Source of the DNA: Talpa occidentalis
Lineage: Eukaryota; Chordata; Mammalia; Eulipotyphla; Talpidae
Assembly: GCF_014898055.3 (NCBI RefSeq)
Contig: NW_023604295.1
Span: forward strand, 72,318,301-72,382,300
DNA: 64,000 nucleotides
Direction: 5' to 3'
Shown: positions 1-12,488 of the stretch, one piece after another
Layout of the letters: each line of letters begins with the position of its first letter
Numbering within the stretch: the stretch's first letter is position 1
The notes under the pieces: generated by a model
The model's database searches: none
Told to the model about the DNA's origin: nothing
Seen by the model: only the letters and a program-made list of their open reading frames with translations
Translations under genes and position numbers: made by a program

Positions 1-459
1 ACAACATCATAGTAATATAAAAATAACTCAATATCTGGTAGAATATGATTTTGCATATCCCCCACCATGTGATATTCCCTCTTCATAAACATCATGACCT
101 TTCTTTATTCTTCACTCTTTCATATGTGTTTAAGAGTGAGCTTATCTGTTCCACCAAAGGAAGAAAGAAAAGGAAGATAAAACAAGAAGTTTTGATATTT
201 GCATGGATTTTTAAAAACTTTTCTTCAGTCCCCAAATCAATCTGCTCTAATCATCTGTCTTTTTGGTGTATCTGTCTGTTTATTTAGATCTTTAATGTTA
301 TCAACAAAAATGCTTACTTTTATTAAATATGTCCTTTCAAATTTGATTATTTGTAACTGGCATTATGTAGTTTTTTTTTATTGCAAATGACAACTTTTTG
401 AAATTACTCACTATTACAGTGTAATTATCTTTCTGTTACTATATAAAGATATGCATACT
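1..459. other. AT-rich non-coding DNA, nothing recognised
   Basis: Open frames here are short and low-complexity, with no domain signature or codon structure that suggests an exon. No repeat family was recognised. Confidence 0.6.
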
Positions 460-710
460 TTTTTTTAAAAGATGTTTTTATGTATACAACAACTGGGATG
501 TAGGCCAGAGGTGTGGGATCTGAGAGGATTCACCAAAGGTAGAGTGGGGAGCAGACAGGTGGATCTACTGAAATACACAGCGGGCGAGACAGGAGCAGGC
601 TGCTGTACCATGCGGGTCAGCTCCTGCCTGGGATCGAATTCCTGCCCGTGGTGGCTGGCCATAGTTTGATAGCGCTGTGTCTTTAACCTCTGTGCCACCA
701 GGGAGGCCCC
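460..710 (-). mobile_element. tRNA-derived SINE, older subfamily
   Basis: On the minus strand it begins with the family head (complement of the gggaggcccc at 701-710) and runs through the box-B-like region to a short A-rich tail at about 460. The body shares the cagacctctcctg-type and ctcccctcagcagtgt-type blocks of the other copies, though much diverged. The TSD is not clear. Open frames on both strands here come from the SINE and are not genes. Confidence 0.85.
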
Positions 711-880
711 AAAATACAAATATTTCTGTTTTATACCAAAAATAAGTAACTTACAATAAAATAAATTCAATCATATTAATTGTAATCATTTCTCTCAAAC
801 ATTGTATAAACATATATAATAGTTTCTTAAAGTAATTTTCAAAATGATGTAATTTATTACTTTTACTTTCTTACTTTATT

Positions 881-970
881 AAATATAGATTTAATATAGA
901 TTTCATGAATATTAAATTTAAAAAATATAGATTTTAATATAGATTTTTTCTTTATTACTATAGATTTAAT
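881..970. repeat. imperfect short repeat built on tatagattt
   Basis: Five copies of the core tatagattt lie within about 90 bases in otherwise AT-only sequence. Spacing is uneven, so this is a degenerate local duplication and not a clean microsatellite. Confidence 0.6.
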
Positions 971-1083
971 CAAAGTGGTATTAAACTATCTTTTATTTTT
1001 TTCTGATACCAATACAACTTTGCAGGTTTCAGATATTTCCTTTCATTTCTTATTTTGTTGTATATCTTTGAAAATTATGGAGA

Positions 1084-1306
1084 AAATGAACACCTGGGAC
1101 TACATCAAACTAAAAAGCTTCTGTGAACCTAAAGAGATAGTAACCAACACGGAAAGACCCCTTTCTCAATGGAGAAAATATTTGTACACCATACATCAGA
1201 TAAAGGCCTGATTTGCAAAGAGCTTATACAACTCAACAAAAACAAAGCAAATAACCCAATCAAAAAATGGGCAGAACTAAATCGGGACTTCTCCAACATG
1301 GAAGGA
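1084..1306 (+). mobile_element. L1 (LINE-1) ORF2 fragment, frameshifted
   Basis: Frame translation gives NTWDYIKLKSFCEPKE followed, after a frame change near 1165, by KIFVHHTSDKGL and then NNPIKKWAELNRDFSNMEG. This is the order of residues in the C-terminal half of the L1 ORF2 protein, downstream of the reverse-transcriptase domain. The fragment has lost its 5' and 3' neighbours and its frame, so it is a dead relic. The flanking open frame from 975 is not L1. Confidence 0.85.
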
Positions 1307-3605
1307 ATTTTATTTATTTATTTATTTGTTTGTTTTTGTGATTGCAGGGATGGTACCTACAGAGCAAACAATCAAAAGTAACTGCTTTCAAACAGAAAGC
1401 CACAGGACATAGGACAAATAAATGTGATAATGAAAGATTTTGTAATTTGCAAATCATTTGTTAAATTGACAATCTGTAGGAGGTTTTCTGTGATTGCCAC
1501 TCTTCAGTCAATGTGCTTGTTTTATTATTTCAGCAATTAACCTTAATTTTGGTAAATTTAAAAAGAAAAGATCAGGAAAAAAATTGAATCTCACGTTTCT
1601 CACACTTTGGTTATCCTGAGTGGGGAGAGAGATTTGGAAATATTGGACTCTGAAAAACAGCAGAGATTTTGATCTGCAAAAAATAGAGATTTTGTTTTGG
1701 CTATCCTTGTTACAGATACATTCCAGAAACATAAAATTAATGACAAAAATCATAATTTTATTAGAATAAATTTATGACATCAGTGTTCTCTCCCATATTA
1801 AATAGAAACAAACAAAACAAAAGGAATGGAAAATATATTAATTGGGGAGATGATAAGCAATAATACTGAACCTGTAGTAAATGAAATATTTTGAAATCTA
1901 ATATAATAATTTTATATGAAATACATTATTTAAAAAATAATCTACATTTCAAAGATCAAATTATTGTTAACTGGAATGTATAGCTTGTCCTATTGTTTAC
2001 TTATTTAAAGTATACCATAGAATTGAACATTTGCAGTAAGCAAGGCAAACTTTTTTCAAAACATGAAGGAAAGATTTAGCAAAGAGCATTGAGTAAAAGA
2101 AAGAAATTAATATGTTTTAGAAGTAAAATTGTTTACGAGCGAAGTTATATGTAATTTTTTTTGCAAAAAAGTATGGATTCTTCTCTTCACAATTTTAGTC
2201 ATCACATATAGCCAGGCAAATGTTTAATATCATTAGCTCTTCAGAGATGGATTAACCTATTTATCAATGCCATTTATCATTCCAAATAAACTGTTTTCTT
2301 CTGTAACTTTCCTCTAAAATATATCCATTTCCTCTCTACAGATTTTCTAATATTATCAATTGTTTTTGACCTGCCATTCTCAGAATTTGATGCATTTCTT
2401 ATCCTTTTTTGGTAAAAATAAATTGGCCCTTACTCCATGAATCCTAATGTCAAACGGAACATTTCAGTAAAGTTTGTTCTCCAAAGCAAATGCTATTCAT
2501 TGTAAAGTGAATAGCTATGTTCAGGATCTTCAGACAATTTAATTTTCTTATAGTGGACTACCTATAAATTACTCTTCAGTTAACAACAGCTTAATGTCTC
2601 ATTTTGACACAAACATGAGAAATGTATTTTAAATTATTCTTATTTGGTTATCTCTATATTAAAACAATTACATCCCTTGCTATTCAAATCTAGTATTGTA
2701 GACCACACATATTTTCACTATCCTAAAAATTCTATGAAAATAGATTATGTAAATGTTTTTATTTTCTATATTCAAGGAATATTAGTATAATTTTGCAAGT
2801 TCATTTTATAATTTGTGACTTAAAAGATGACATGTCAAGCAATAGTGAATATATTCTTATGTAAATAATATATACTATTCTATGCAAATGTATTCTATAC
2901 TAATTAATGTATGGATATTGGAAAACTATAGCCTTGATTTCCTAGATTTTTTTTTAACTTGGATATATTCTCAGTCTTCCATTACCTCCCTCACTATTTC
3001 TCACACTAAGAGAATCATTCCTAAACTAGTATCAAGTTTCATTCCGTCAGAATTAATATGCTGGTCAACGTTAATACATGTCCCATGCAAATAGTAGAGA
3101 AAAGAATCACTAGCAGGGAACATTTCTTGATTTTCACATGTGTTTTTCATTTGACAAATTTGTGACAGTGTATAAGAAAATTTGAATCTCTCCTGAAGTG
3201 GATTTTCTGTGGAATCTGCAGGGAAGGATGCCAACTTCGAAAAAAAAAAAAAAAGTTTATGAACAAAGAAAAACTAGTGACCAGGAATGTATCATAAATC
3301 TGTCATCAGACAGCACTAAGGGAAATTAGTTTTATAAGTGAATGACATATATAATCATAGATTGGTTCCATATGCTCTTGACAGACTTGTTTTTCTCATC
3401 CCTTTTAAACTAAGCAGGTAACCCTTATGTCCACCTGTCCTCTTAGAATACCACAAATAGGCACACATGACAAATATTCACTGCATTCAAGTTGTTAGCT
3501 ATATCAGAAAAGTCTATTTGAAGCATGGCCTACTTTTTTTTTCCTCTCTGTTATAATATTTGGTTTGATTTATTTATAAAATGAATGAATTGCTATACTT
3601 TTATT
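1307..3605. other. AT-rich non-coding DNA, nothing recognised
   Basis: No convincing coding, RNA or repeat signal was seen in about 2.3 kb. There is a 15-base A run near 3240. Open frames do not exceed about 80 codons and have low-complexity composition. Confidence 0.55.
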
Positions 3606-3622
3606 GAAATTTGTTGTTTAAT

Positions 3623-3887
3623 GGGCCTCCCCCATGGCGCAACGGTGAGTGCAGCCGTGAAGCTGTCCTCAGTCTCTGCAGCACAGGTTCAGTTCCCGGC
3701 TGGCCAGGGAGATACCCACATGGTGCAGCAGACCTCTCCTGTCTTGTCTGCTGCTCCCCTCAGCAGTGTTTTCAGTCCATCTGCCTGTTCTGCTTTCCAC
3801 TCTGTCTCTGTGAATTCTCTCACCCTCCTGTGCCTCTCACCTGTACTCCAGTTCTTGCATAAATGAAATAAATCTTTTAAAAAAAAA
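3623..3887 (+). mobile_element. tRNA-derived SINE with target-site duplication
   Basis: It starts gggcctcccccatggcgc and ends in aaataaatcttttaaaa. It is flanked by the direct repeat gaaatttgttgtt (3606-3618 and 3888-3900), which marks a clean retrotransposition event. The overlapping open frames of 83-93 codons are SINE sequence. Confidence 0.92.
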
Positions 3888-3900
3888 GAAATTTGTTGTT

Positions 3901-5054
3901 GATAACTTTATTTTTTGCTAAATTTATTTGCAGGTTTTGAGGATATCTTACTTGACAGCTCTATAGGATATGTAAGTAATATTTAGTTTATTATTTATTT
4001 AAGATTATACTTAGAATTTTTAATTGAGCCATTTTCTTACAATTAGAAAGCCAAAATATTTATATTAACACAAAAAACAATAGAAACAGTGACCACAAAT
4101 TATTTACTGACCTTATTGTAAAATTTTCGATAAACATTGGCACATATCAAGGTGAATAATACTGTAAAGCTTTAAATATATAATAGCAGTTCTATTGTGC
4201 AGGACAGGTAGGTCACATTCTTTCATTCAGGGACTTATCAAAGTGTTGATGTTTTTATACAGTTATGAAAGGCCTGATTAGAACAAATAGAGTAACTTTA
4301 ATATGTTATAAATTAAAAATTACAAATTGACCTAATGATATAGTGAATAAAATCTGGAATAAATTTATTAGGTAACTAGAGATGTAGAGGTAAATTGAGT
4401 GATGGAAGTTGTTGGATTTCATATTATGAGATACATTAAAATTTCACTTAATGTTATCATATATTTTGACCACTGAAATTTATGTATGCTACCAAGAACA
4501 ATGAGGCTACATATTCAAATTCTATTTGTTTATAAATGGGAAGAAATTTCCTTCATGAAGAGTATAACCCATGCTATAAGAGTCATTATCTCAATGTTAT
4601 GCTTTCCTCTAACTTAGAACAATTTTATTTGTGAAAATATATATATTAACCCAGGTAGACCCAAACTTGAAAAACACTATGAAATACATTTATTCATTTT
4701 AAATTAATAAATGTCAATGTGCCACATGTATCTACATACAACATATTTTTTGGTCAAAATTTGTATCACAGACTACCAACATCAGAAACACTTTTGAATC
4801 TTCTTAGAAGGTAAATTCCTGAAAATTTCCCAGAAATAATGAGCAAAATCAGAAGGCTCAGGATTGTTAAGTTCAGTAGCTTCTTACATGAAATTTTAAT
4901 ACACTAAACTTTAGAAATTACTGCCCAAGCTTATTCTGTGTTCTTTATTTTCATTCAATTGTGCATGTATATCTACTTACATAAGAATAGTTGTGTTTGA
5001 TTTACATACAAACAATTTGAATTATTGCATTCATTCATCAGAAATAATTAGAAG
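3901..5054. other. AT-rich non-coding DNA, nothing recognised
   Basis: About 1.15 kb without any open frame of note and without a recognised repeat family. Confidence 0.55.
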
Positions 5055-5118
5055 AGTTGATATGTATTAGGTGTCTAACTGAGCTCTGTGTTCTACATGC
5101 ATTATCTTACCAGCCAAT
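5055..5118 (-). mobile_element. probable MIR fragment
   Basis: The stretch reading tattaggtgtct, gagctctgtgttctacatgc and attatctta follows the reverse-strand 3' half of the MIR consensus (tactatgtgccaggcactg, then the tacatgcattatctca part). It is short and diverged. Confidence 0.45.
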
Positions 5119-5149
5119 AGAAACTTTAAAAAAGCTGAAGGAGTTAATT

Positions 5150-5430
5150 AACAGGGATAGAACTGGAGAGGATAATGCTGAGTAAAATACCTAAGAAGGA
5201 GAAAGACAGATACATCATGGCTTCACTTTTATGTGAAATACATATAGAAGAACAACAAAAAAAAGGGTTGGACAAAACTAAATTAATAATAAACTTTTGC
5301 TAAAAGTTTAAGATTACAGTTAGAATTTGGAGATTATAACCTTCAAAATAGATATAATGAGGCACACAGTACACAGATTATACCTCAGTAAACATAAGTG
5401 GAAATAAAAGAAAGTTAAATTAAAAAAAAT
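5150..5430 (+). mobile_element. old L1 3' end fragment (ORF2 end/3' UTR)
   Basis: The sequence contains gggatagaactggagagga, atgctgagtaaaat and gagaaagacagatacatcat in that order. This corresponds to the last ORF2 codons (the MALEG..MLSE region in younger copies) and the start of the L1 3' UTR. No open frame survives. Confidence 0.65.
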
Positions 5431-5703
5431 CAAATATGATAGATGAAAGCTATTAAAATTAATTGTTTTTAATAACGTTCTAAAGATATAAATATAGAAG
5501 ACTGGACATATGTGTATACCTTTCTGTTGCTAAAATAAAAATATAAGCTGTATAAATTCTAAAGGAAAAGTAAAAAAAAATTGTATTTATTATACAAATT
5601 AAAATGTCAAGAAAATATTGAAGGGGAGAAATCAGATTAAATATTAAAGGAGAAAAAGTGGTATTTACCTTAGCAGGGAATAATAATTTGGAAGTTAATT
5701 GTT

Positions 5704-6234
5704 TTTTTTTTTAAAGATTTATTTATTTATTGGGCCTCCCTGGTGGCGCAGTGGGTTGAGCGCCCTGCTGTGAGGCTATGCTGATCCTGATCCTGGCTGG
5801 CCAGTGAGAATCCCACATGGTGCCGCAGATATCTCCTGTCTCATCCGCTGCTTCCTTCAGCAGTGTATTTCTTCAGTCTGCCTGTTCTGCTCCCTGCTCT
5901 GTCTTTGGTGAATCCTCTCACCCTCCCACGCCTCTGACCTGTACCCCAGCTCTTGTATAAAAAATAAATCTTTTTAAAAAAGATTTATTTATTTATTTAT
6001 TTATGCATATAAGAACTGGGGTGTAGGCCAGAAGTGTGGGGAGATGAGAGGATTAACTAGACAGAGTGGGGAACAGAACAGGCAGATCTACTGAAATACA
6101 CTCCTGTGGGGAGCAGTGGGTGAGACAGGAGAGGTCTGCTGTGTCATGTGGATTAGCTCCCTTGGTGGGATTGAACTCATGGCATTGGTGTGCAATAGCT
6201 TGTTAGCACTGAGACTTTAACCCTGAATCACCAG
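5704..6234 (-). mobile_element. SINE (minus) split by a second SINE
   Basis: A minus-strand SINE whose A-tail (T-rich here) lies at 5704-5731 and whose body lies at about 5981-6234. It is bounded by the TSD gaagttaattgttt (5691-5704 and from 6235). A plus-strand SINE later inserted inside the tail. Confidence 0.88.
5732..5980 (+). mobile_element. SINE nested in the tail of another SINE
   Basis: It begins gggcctccctggtggcgca and ends aaataaatctttttaaaa. Both sides carry aagatttatttatttat, which belongs to the tail of the host SINE and probably serves as the TSD. The insertion therefore post-dates the host copy. Confidence 0.88.
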
Positions 6235-6439
6235 GAAGTTAATTGTTTACATACAAAGACACTGTTTATGTTAACTGTTAAGTTAATTGTCTACATAAAA
6301 AGGCCAGTTTATCTAAACATGGAACAAGGAAATATTTCAGCAAGTAAAACCCTTATGTACCTCTGAAAGGGGAGCATATGAGAACAGAAAGTTTGGTTGA
6401 AAACTTGTTTGAACACCAGTTAGAATATCAAATGTTCCT

Positions 6440-6701
6440 GGGCCTCCCTGGTGGCACAGCGGTTGGGCCCTGGATTGCGAAGCTGCCCACAGCCTCTGCA
6501 GCGCCGGTTCGATCCCCAGCCACTGGGAGAGGGTCCCACATGGCGCGTAGACCTCTCCTGCCTCGCCTGCTGCTCCCCTCAGCAGTGTACTTTGGTCATT
6601 CTGCCTGCTCTGGCTCTGGTGAATTCTCTCACCCTCCCGTGCTTCTGACCGTACCCAGTGCTTGTATAAATAAATAAAAATCTTAAAAAAAAAAAAAAAT
6701 T
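6440..6701 (+). mobile_element. tRNA-derived SINE, younger subfamily
   Basis: It belongs to the group with gtacccagtgcttgtata before the tail, and has a good box B (ggttcgatcccc). The TSD is aaatgttcct (6430-6439 and 6702-6711). The tail is a 15-base A run after aataaaaatct. Confidence 0.93.
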
Positions 6702-6711
6702 AAATGTTCCT

Positions 6712-9700
6712 ATTTCTCCCATGCAATCTGTTCCTTTCACCACACTGAGGAGAGAGAGAAAGTATCTTCCTCTGTATCTTCATAAGTATCTGGCTTATGA
6801 AGACAGATTTTATATGTATTAAGAGAAGAGAGAGGAGTGGGCATAACATAAGAGCAATTGACATCATGGTGATATTCTTTCAAATTTCATCTCCTAATCT
6901 AGATTTCCAGAACACTGACAGCTTAGCTTGTACTTTTAGGAAGGGGTGTGTTTTCACACTTTCTTGATTAATTGCTATATTTTATTGATAAAGCATAGAG
7001 ACACATTAAGAAGTGAGCCAGAATGAGAGAGAGACTATGTGAATGAGAATATTTTAGCACTATAGAATGAATTGTTTAAGATCACATTTCAAGCTACAGA
7101 GGAGGTCATTTTGAAAGAAGTTCTTTATTTCTCCACATCCATTTACTAGTTTATTAATTTACATAACATTTATCTATCAGCTATTAGTGCAGATGTAATC
7201 TTTTTTTTCCTTTAAACTTGGAATCTAATAATTATAATACACTATAATTAAAAAATCAAGTGGAATTTTGTGTAAAATTCATTTGGAAAAAAATATTTTC
7301 TCCCAAGGTAGTCAGGAATTATGTGTCTTAGAATTTAACTGGTGAATATAAACTCTACCTTCAGACCAGATACACTGTAGGATATAATGTCAAATACTTC
7401 AGAAAAATTAACTAGAATTCAAGAGAAGATGACTTCTTTAACCAATGTAGATAAAACTCTTGACATTTTATGAACACAGAATTCAAGTCCTTTCAGATTT
7501 ATTATCTATCACATGGACAATCTCATTATTTATTATTAAGACTCCATTTTTTTTTTAAGGCCAGAATTTCAATTGCATTAGGAAAATAGTATAAAGCCAA
7601 AGATGCAATTAGAAATTGAGTTCAGATAAACATCTTTGAACAAGAAATAAGATAGTCTAGAGAGGACTCTAATCTGAATCTGATTGCCAAGTTATAACTA
7701 GCCTTGTGTGAGTAGGGAGTTGGGGGGAGGAGAGGGCAGAGTTAGAAAAGGAAAGTGTGGAAGTCTCTCAGTTTATTCTTTAACAGTTTGGGACTAGGAC
7801 AGGAATCTTATCTGAGAAGTGGGAGTGTGCAGATCTCTGTCACCCAGCTAATAACACTGCACTCAAATATCTACTTACTGTGTTCAGCCCACACGACATA
7901 TTTGATATATGGAGGACTTTTTCTGTGATCTAGTTTTACATAAAATATACCATTGAATGTCTCAACAATTTCTAAGTTTACAAAGCTTAAAACTGAGGCT
8001 AAGAAAGGTGTTTATTTTTTGAAAAATGTCAACATTTACACAGAGTAAAAATTAGAGGTAGGATTTTGAAGAAGACTGCCTGATTTGAATCAAGTCGCTA
8101 ATGGCATCATAATATTGCTATGTTAACTTAGTTAGCAATTAAGTGTGGATACCTCTCCCTGGCCCCAGCTAAGTGGCACAGCCATGCATTGGAACACAGC
8201 TGGAAAAAAAAAAAAAAAACCTGTCTCTGAAAATACACATTTTTTAAGCTGTTGTCTACAGACAAATTAGTAACTTTTAAAGAACATCATATCCAAATTG
8301 TGTGATGTTGCTAACTCTCAGGTCCCAGAAGATAAGTTTCCAAATAGAGTAAGTTTTAATAAACCTCTTTATCTTCTTCAATGCTAAAACAACATCAGGT
8401 AGATACTTTAACCTGACTCTTACCCACATTTTCTTTGTAGATACTGTGAAATGTTTCAGGTAACCTCCTTGCAAACTGTATATAATCCTCATTGAGAAAC
8501 TCAGAATTTGTACACTTTTCCTAGGGTTCTTTGGAGAGTGTTCCTGGACTGTGTCTTCAGTCATGATTCTTTAATAAATTCACCTAATTTTGCTTGCCTC
8601 ATTTTACTTAAACTGACAGTGAGAAAATAAAATTTCATATAAATTTTATCATTCCTCCCCAAATTTCAGGTCTACAATGGCTTTCTGAGGATAGTTAGTT
8701 AATTTTAAGACATCAGAAATGTAGAAGTCAGGAGTAAGGATGCAAGTAAAGACATAATGTGAGAACACAGGGTGGTTGCACTGACCCAACTTAGATTATC
8801 ACTTACACAAAAGGTCCTTTATTAAACAGCAAAAAATTTGCTTTGTTTTCCTATGATAATGCCTCATTCTTATATCAAGTTGCATCATTTTACATATCTA
8901 GTGATTGAGATTGATAGTCTTCTTGACCACCAAAACCAATCCAAGACTTCTGGGCGACAGAATGGTAGTCAATGAAAACTAAGAGGGAAAACCAAGAAGC
9001 TGTTTAAATAAGTCACATTTAGAAATTATAGTATATGGATAAGATTGTTGAATATATCTACTGGGCAAGATACTTTTTCTATATGAAACCTAATATGACT
9101 TAAAATAATACATGTCTATATATATATATATATTAAGGAAAAATGTAAAGGGATAGTAATTACGCTCTTGAAAAGTAATGATTCTAGCCATGAACTGTCA
9201 TATTAAGGCAATGATTCCTTAAAGGAAACATTATGTAATAATAAAATGATGTGTTAGGAATGCAAAAAAATACTCTTTATGATTAATATTCTAGTAAGAA
9301 TTATCACATTGTATGACAAATTAGGAAAGCAACAAACTGAAAAAGAAGTTGATATTTTACACTATAAACTATATTAAAAGTTTAGTTGCATAGCTATATT
9401 ATGATATCATAATGATTCTAAGTATTTTTAAACATGAGGAGGTCATGTTTGGATTGCCACTATTCATCATTTCTGAGGGATGCAACTCTTGGCTGATGTT
9501 GAATTACTCATTGCTAATTCATTAGAAAAAATTAAATTAGCTCCACTATTATCCAAAGATTTATTTTAAAAATCTTCACATCTGAAATATTTTAATTCAG
9601 ATTCCACAGTTGCTATGTGACTGGTTCACTGTCTCAAGTCAGGGTATTGCCTCTAATGTAGCTCATTATAAGCACATCAAAGTAAATGGGCAGTGAATTT

Positions 9701-9791
9701 TGTGGGCATCTTAAGAAATACCAAGAGATTTAATAAAATCATATTTGAAACATAATTTCTTCTTAGTTTTGAAAAAAATTCTCAAAACATA
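6712..9791. other. AT-rich non-coding DNA, nothing recognised
   Basis: Some 3 kb of mostly unique-looking sequence. The only longer open frame (minus strand, 8277-8564, 95 codons) has no recognisable motif and no splice or start context that sets it apart. A-runs occur near 8203, and a (TA)n run of about 19 bases lies at 9115-9133. Confidence 0.5.
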
Positions 9792-9837
9792 TCTCAAAAT
9801 GAATACATTTTGAGAATGTATTCAAAAATGAATACAT
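9792..9837. repeat. two adjacent perfect hairpins
   Basis: tctcaaaatg (9792-9801) pairs perfectly with cattttgaga (9806-9815) across a 4-base loop. Directly after it, atgtattc (9816-9823) pairs with gaatacat (9830-9837) across a 6-base loop. The motif gaatacat appears in both units. Confidence 0.85.
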
Positions 9838-9892
9838 CATTTAAAGATATATGTTTTATGCTTGATTATTTCAAAGTATGGCAAATTATATT

Positions 9893-10153
9893 TTTTTTAG
9901 ATTTTAATTTATTTATGTATACAAGAACTGGGGTGTAGGCCAGAGGTGTGGGTGGTGAGAGGATTCACCAGAGACAGCGGGGAGCAGAAGAGGCAGATCT
10001 ACTGAAATACACTGCTAAGGGGAGCAGTGGGCAAGGCAGGAGAGGTCTGCTGCACCATGCGGGTAGCTACCTGGTCAGGGATCGAACTTACACTGCAGTG
10101 GCTGCGGACAGCCCCATAGGGTTGCTCCCTGGCCGGCTGGGGATCGAACAATG
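9893..10153 (-). mobile_element. SINE with rearranged, truncated head
   Basis: The tail and body are normal for the family. On the minus strand the tRNA-like start is missing and is replaced by a second copy of the box-B/ggccaggga segment. Two gttcgatccc-type motifs therefore occur about 60 bases apart. No TSD was found. This looks like a template switch during reverse transcription, or a later internal duplication plus deletion. Confidence 0.75.
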
Positions 10154-12192
10154 ATCTAGAAAAGAAAGGAATCAAGAAAATAATAGCAATTACAATTGCA
10201 TCAAAGTATATTAATACCTATGGCAAATTATTTTAGATCAGTAAGAGAAGACTATTTCTTCCTAACTCTACATAAAGCTGAAGAGGATTTGAATTATTGA
10301 CTCCTGTGGATTAGAACTGTGAATATAAATATATATTATCTTTTTGTTTTACATTTCTACATCCTTGCTAGAAAGGTATATTTAAAATATTTCTCTACAT
10401 TTGTCATATGCATCTAGTATATATTTGTATATGTTATAGTTTATTATTATATAGTTTATGTGTAGTATATAGAATATATATACACTTCTATAAATCTGTC
10501 TATATCTTTCATAAGTTTCAACACGGAGTGGAGGTAATGTTGGAAAGAAAAAAATAAAACCTTTGGAATTAACTTCCATAAAAATAATTATTTTACATAT
10601 AAGTATATACTAATATATGATATAAAAATTAATGTATATACATAAGTTTATTAAATTTGAACTTTTGCCCATGATAGCTGTTGATATTTTAAGTAGCATA
10701 AATAAATTCTATTATAGTAATAACTGCTCATTAAAACCAGATCCTTACTTCACTCATGATTTTATGCTTAGGTTAATAGAGAAACTGGCTTATGGGTGGA
10801 TAATAGTTATTTAATGAATCCATGAATGTTTAAAAATGTTTATAGTTAAAAGGGGAACATGTTCTAAGTGTTTCTAAAATATTTTCCATGGTAGTTTTTC
10901 AGTAAATATATTATTGACATATTTTCTAATTTATAATACATTTAAGCAAATAGAAGATCAAAATAAATTGTGAAATCTGAAAACTAAATGATGAGAGAAA
11001 AGTTTTCATTAAGTTTGCAACCTATTACATGAAATGAACACTGTTTTATTAAAGGTACATGTGGACAGAATTAGGAGAGTTAGAAAAATATATGTACCAT
11101 TTAGTTGTGACAATATTTCTTTCCTTAATTTTGATAGTCATTTAAAAAAGTGTGTGTATGTGTGTAATATTTAATGTACTGAACATAGAAAGGAAATAAA
11201 ATTTCATTTTAATTAATTAAGTTTATATAAAACTCAATTCTTTATTTTTTTATTCATTTAAAAGCTTAGCTTGTGTCTCCTTTCCTACATAAATATCAAC
11301 ACACTAAGTATCTTCTGCTCAACTTCAGAACTTAACTCCCTCATATTTATAGGTACTAAGTCTTGACTTTGAAAAATTTATCAACACAATAAATTCAGAA
11401 TTATTTATTATTTACATACCATAAATATATTTATTGCAAGGCACAGGATGGATGTTGATAGCTTTGAATATTTTCAAATAACAGGAAAATGCAGCCTAAA
11501 ATACTCTACAAATGGACAGCAGAGGGCACCCTTTTCCTGCTATGAAGAAAGACTACTAGTTCTCTTTGTACCTTTTTTTGCCATGTTCATATATTGCTTT
11601 GTCAATTTATTTAGAAAATAAAAAGGGAAACATATCTTTCCCAAAATAGTGATATCCAAACTGAGAAAAACCTGTGGTAGAGTCATTTATTAAAGAAAAT
11701 TAAGCTCTCATAAATTAAAAATGCAGTTTTAAAAGAAAATACATATGAAATTCCTGTCTTCCCTTTATCATTATCTAGCTATAATTTATAGATCACTCAT
11801 CTCTTATAAATATGCAGATCTAACCATCTATAACTAAATACTTATATTTATCAGAGTTAATGATTATCTCCTGTGTGCAGTTAACAATTTATAATTCTAT
11901 AGCATAAATGATAAAATAAGTTGCTTTTATTTTAATAAGTATACTTATCTACAATGAAAGGTTATATTGTGTGTTTGTCAATGTGTGGGGGGAGAGAAAA
12001 AAGAGAGGGACATGGGTAGAGAATGAGGGATTTTTGGAGTTATAAACCATTTTTGATGGAAATGTTACCTGAATTTTCTTAAAACATATTTAAAGGAAAG
12101 TAGTGACTATTTAGCAAATCACTAAAATTTTGCTTTTACTGTCCTTATATTAAATCTTAATAAGGATTAGTCCTTTTATTTTAGCTTTAAGT
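10154..12192. other. AT-rich non-coding DNA with one CTCF-like motif
   Basis: The stretch from 10290 to 10640 is strongly AT-alternating. Apart from the motif listed at 11516, no gene or repeat family was recognised. Confidence 0.5.
11516..11529 (+). promoter_or_regulatory. CTCF-like core motif
   Basis: acagcagagggcac matches the CTCF core consensus CCASYAGRKGGCRS at all but its first position. CTCF binds such cores at insulators and loop anchors. Binding cannot be inferred from one motif, and there is no visible second half-site. Confidence 0.35.
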
Positions 12193-12203
12193 TACTCCTT
12201 GGG

Positions 12204-12477
12204 GGCCTCCCTGGTGGCACAAGGGGTTAAGCACTGCACTATGAAGCAGTTTTCAGACTCTGCAGCAGGAATTCAATCCCTGGTCAGCCAGGGAGCTACC
12301 TACATGGTGCAGCAGACCTCTCCTGTCTCACCCACTGCTCCCCTCAGCAGTGTATTTCAGTACATCTGCCTGTTCTTCTTCCCTTCTCTGCCTCTGATGA
12401 ATCTTCTCACCACTCCCCACACATCTGCCTGATATCCCAGCTCTTGTGGGCATAAATAAATAAATCTTTTAAAAAAA
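12204..12477 (+). mobile_element. tRNA-derived SINE, older subfamily
   Basis: The head is ggcctccctggtggcaca and the tail is cataaataaataaatctttt. The TSD tactccttggg lies at 12193-12203 and 12478-12488. Box B has decayed (aattcaatccc). Confidence 0.92.
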
Positions 12478-12488
12478 TACTCCTTGGG

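Noticed and set aside
9792..9837. CRISPR array or bacterial-type terminator
   Set aside because: Only two different hairpins, no regular spacer-repeat pattern, no T-tract, and the context is mammalian.
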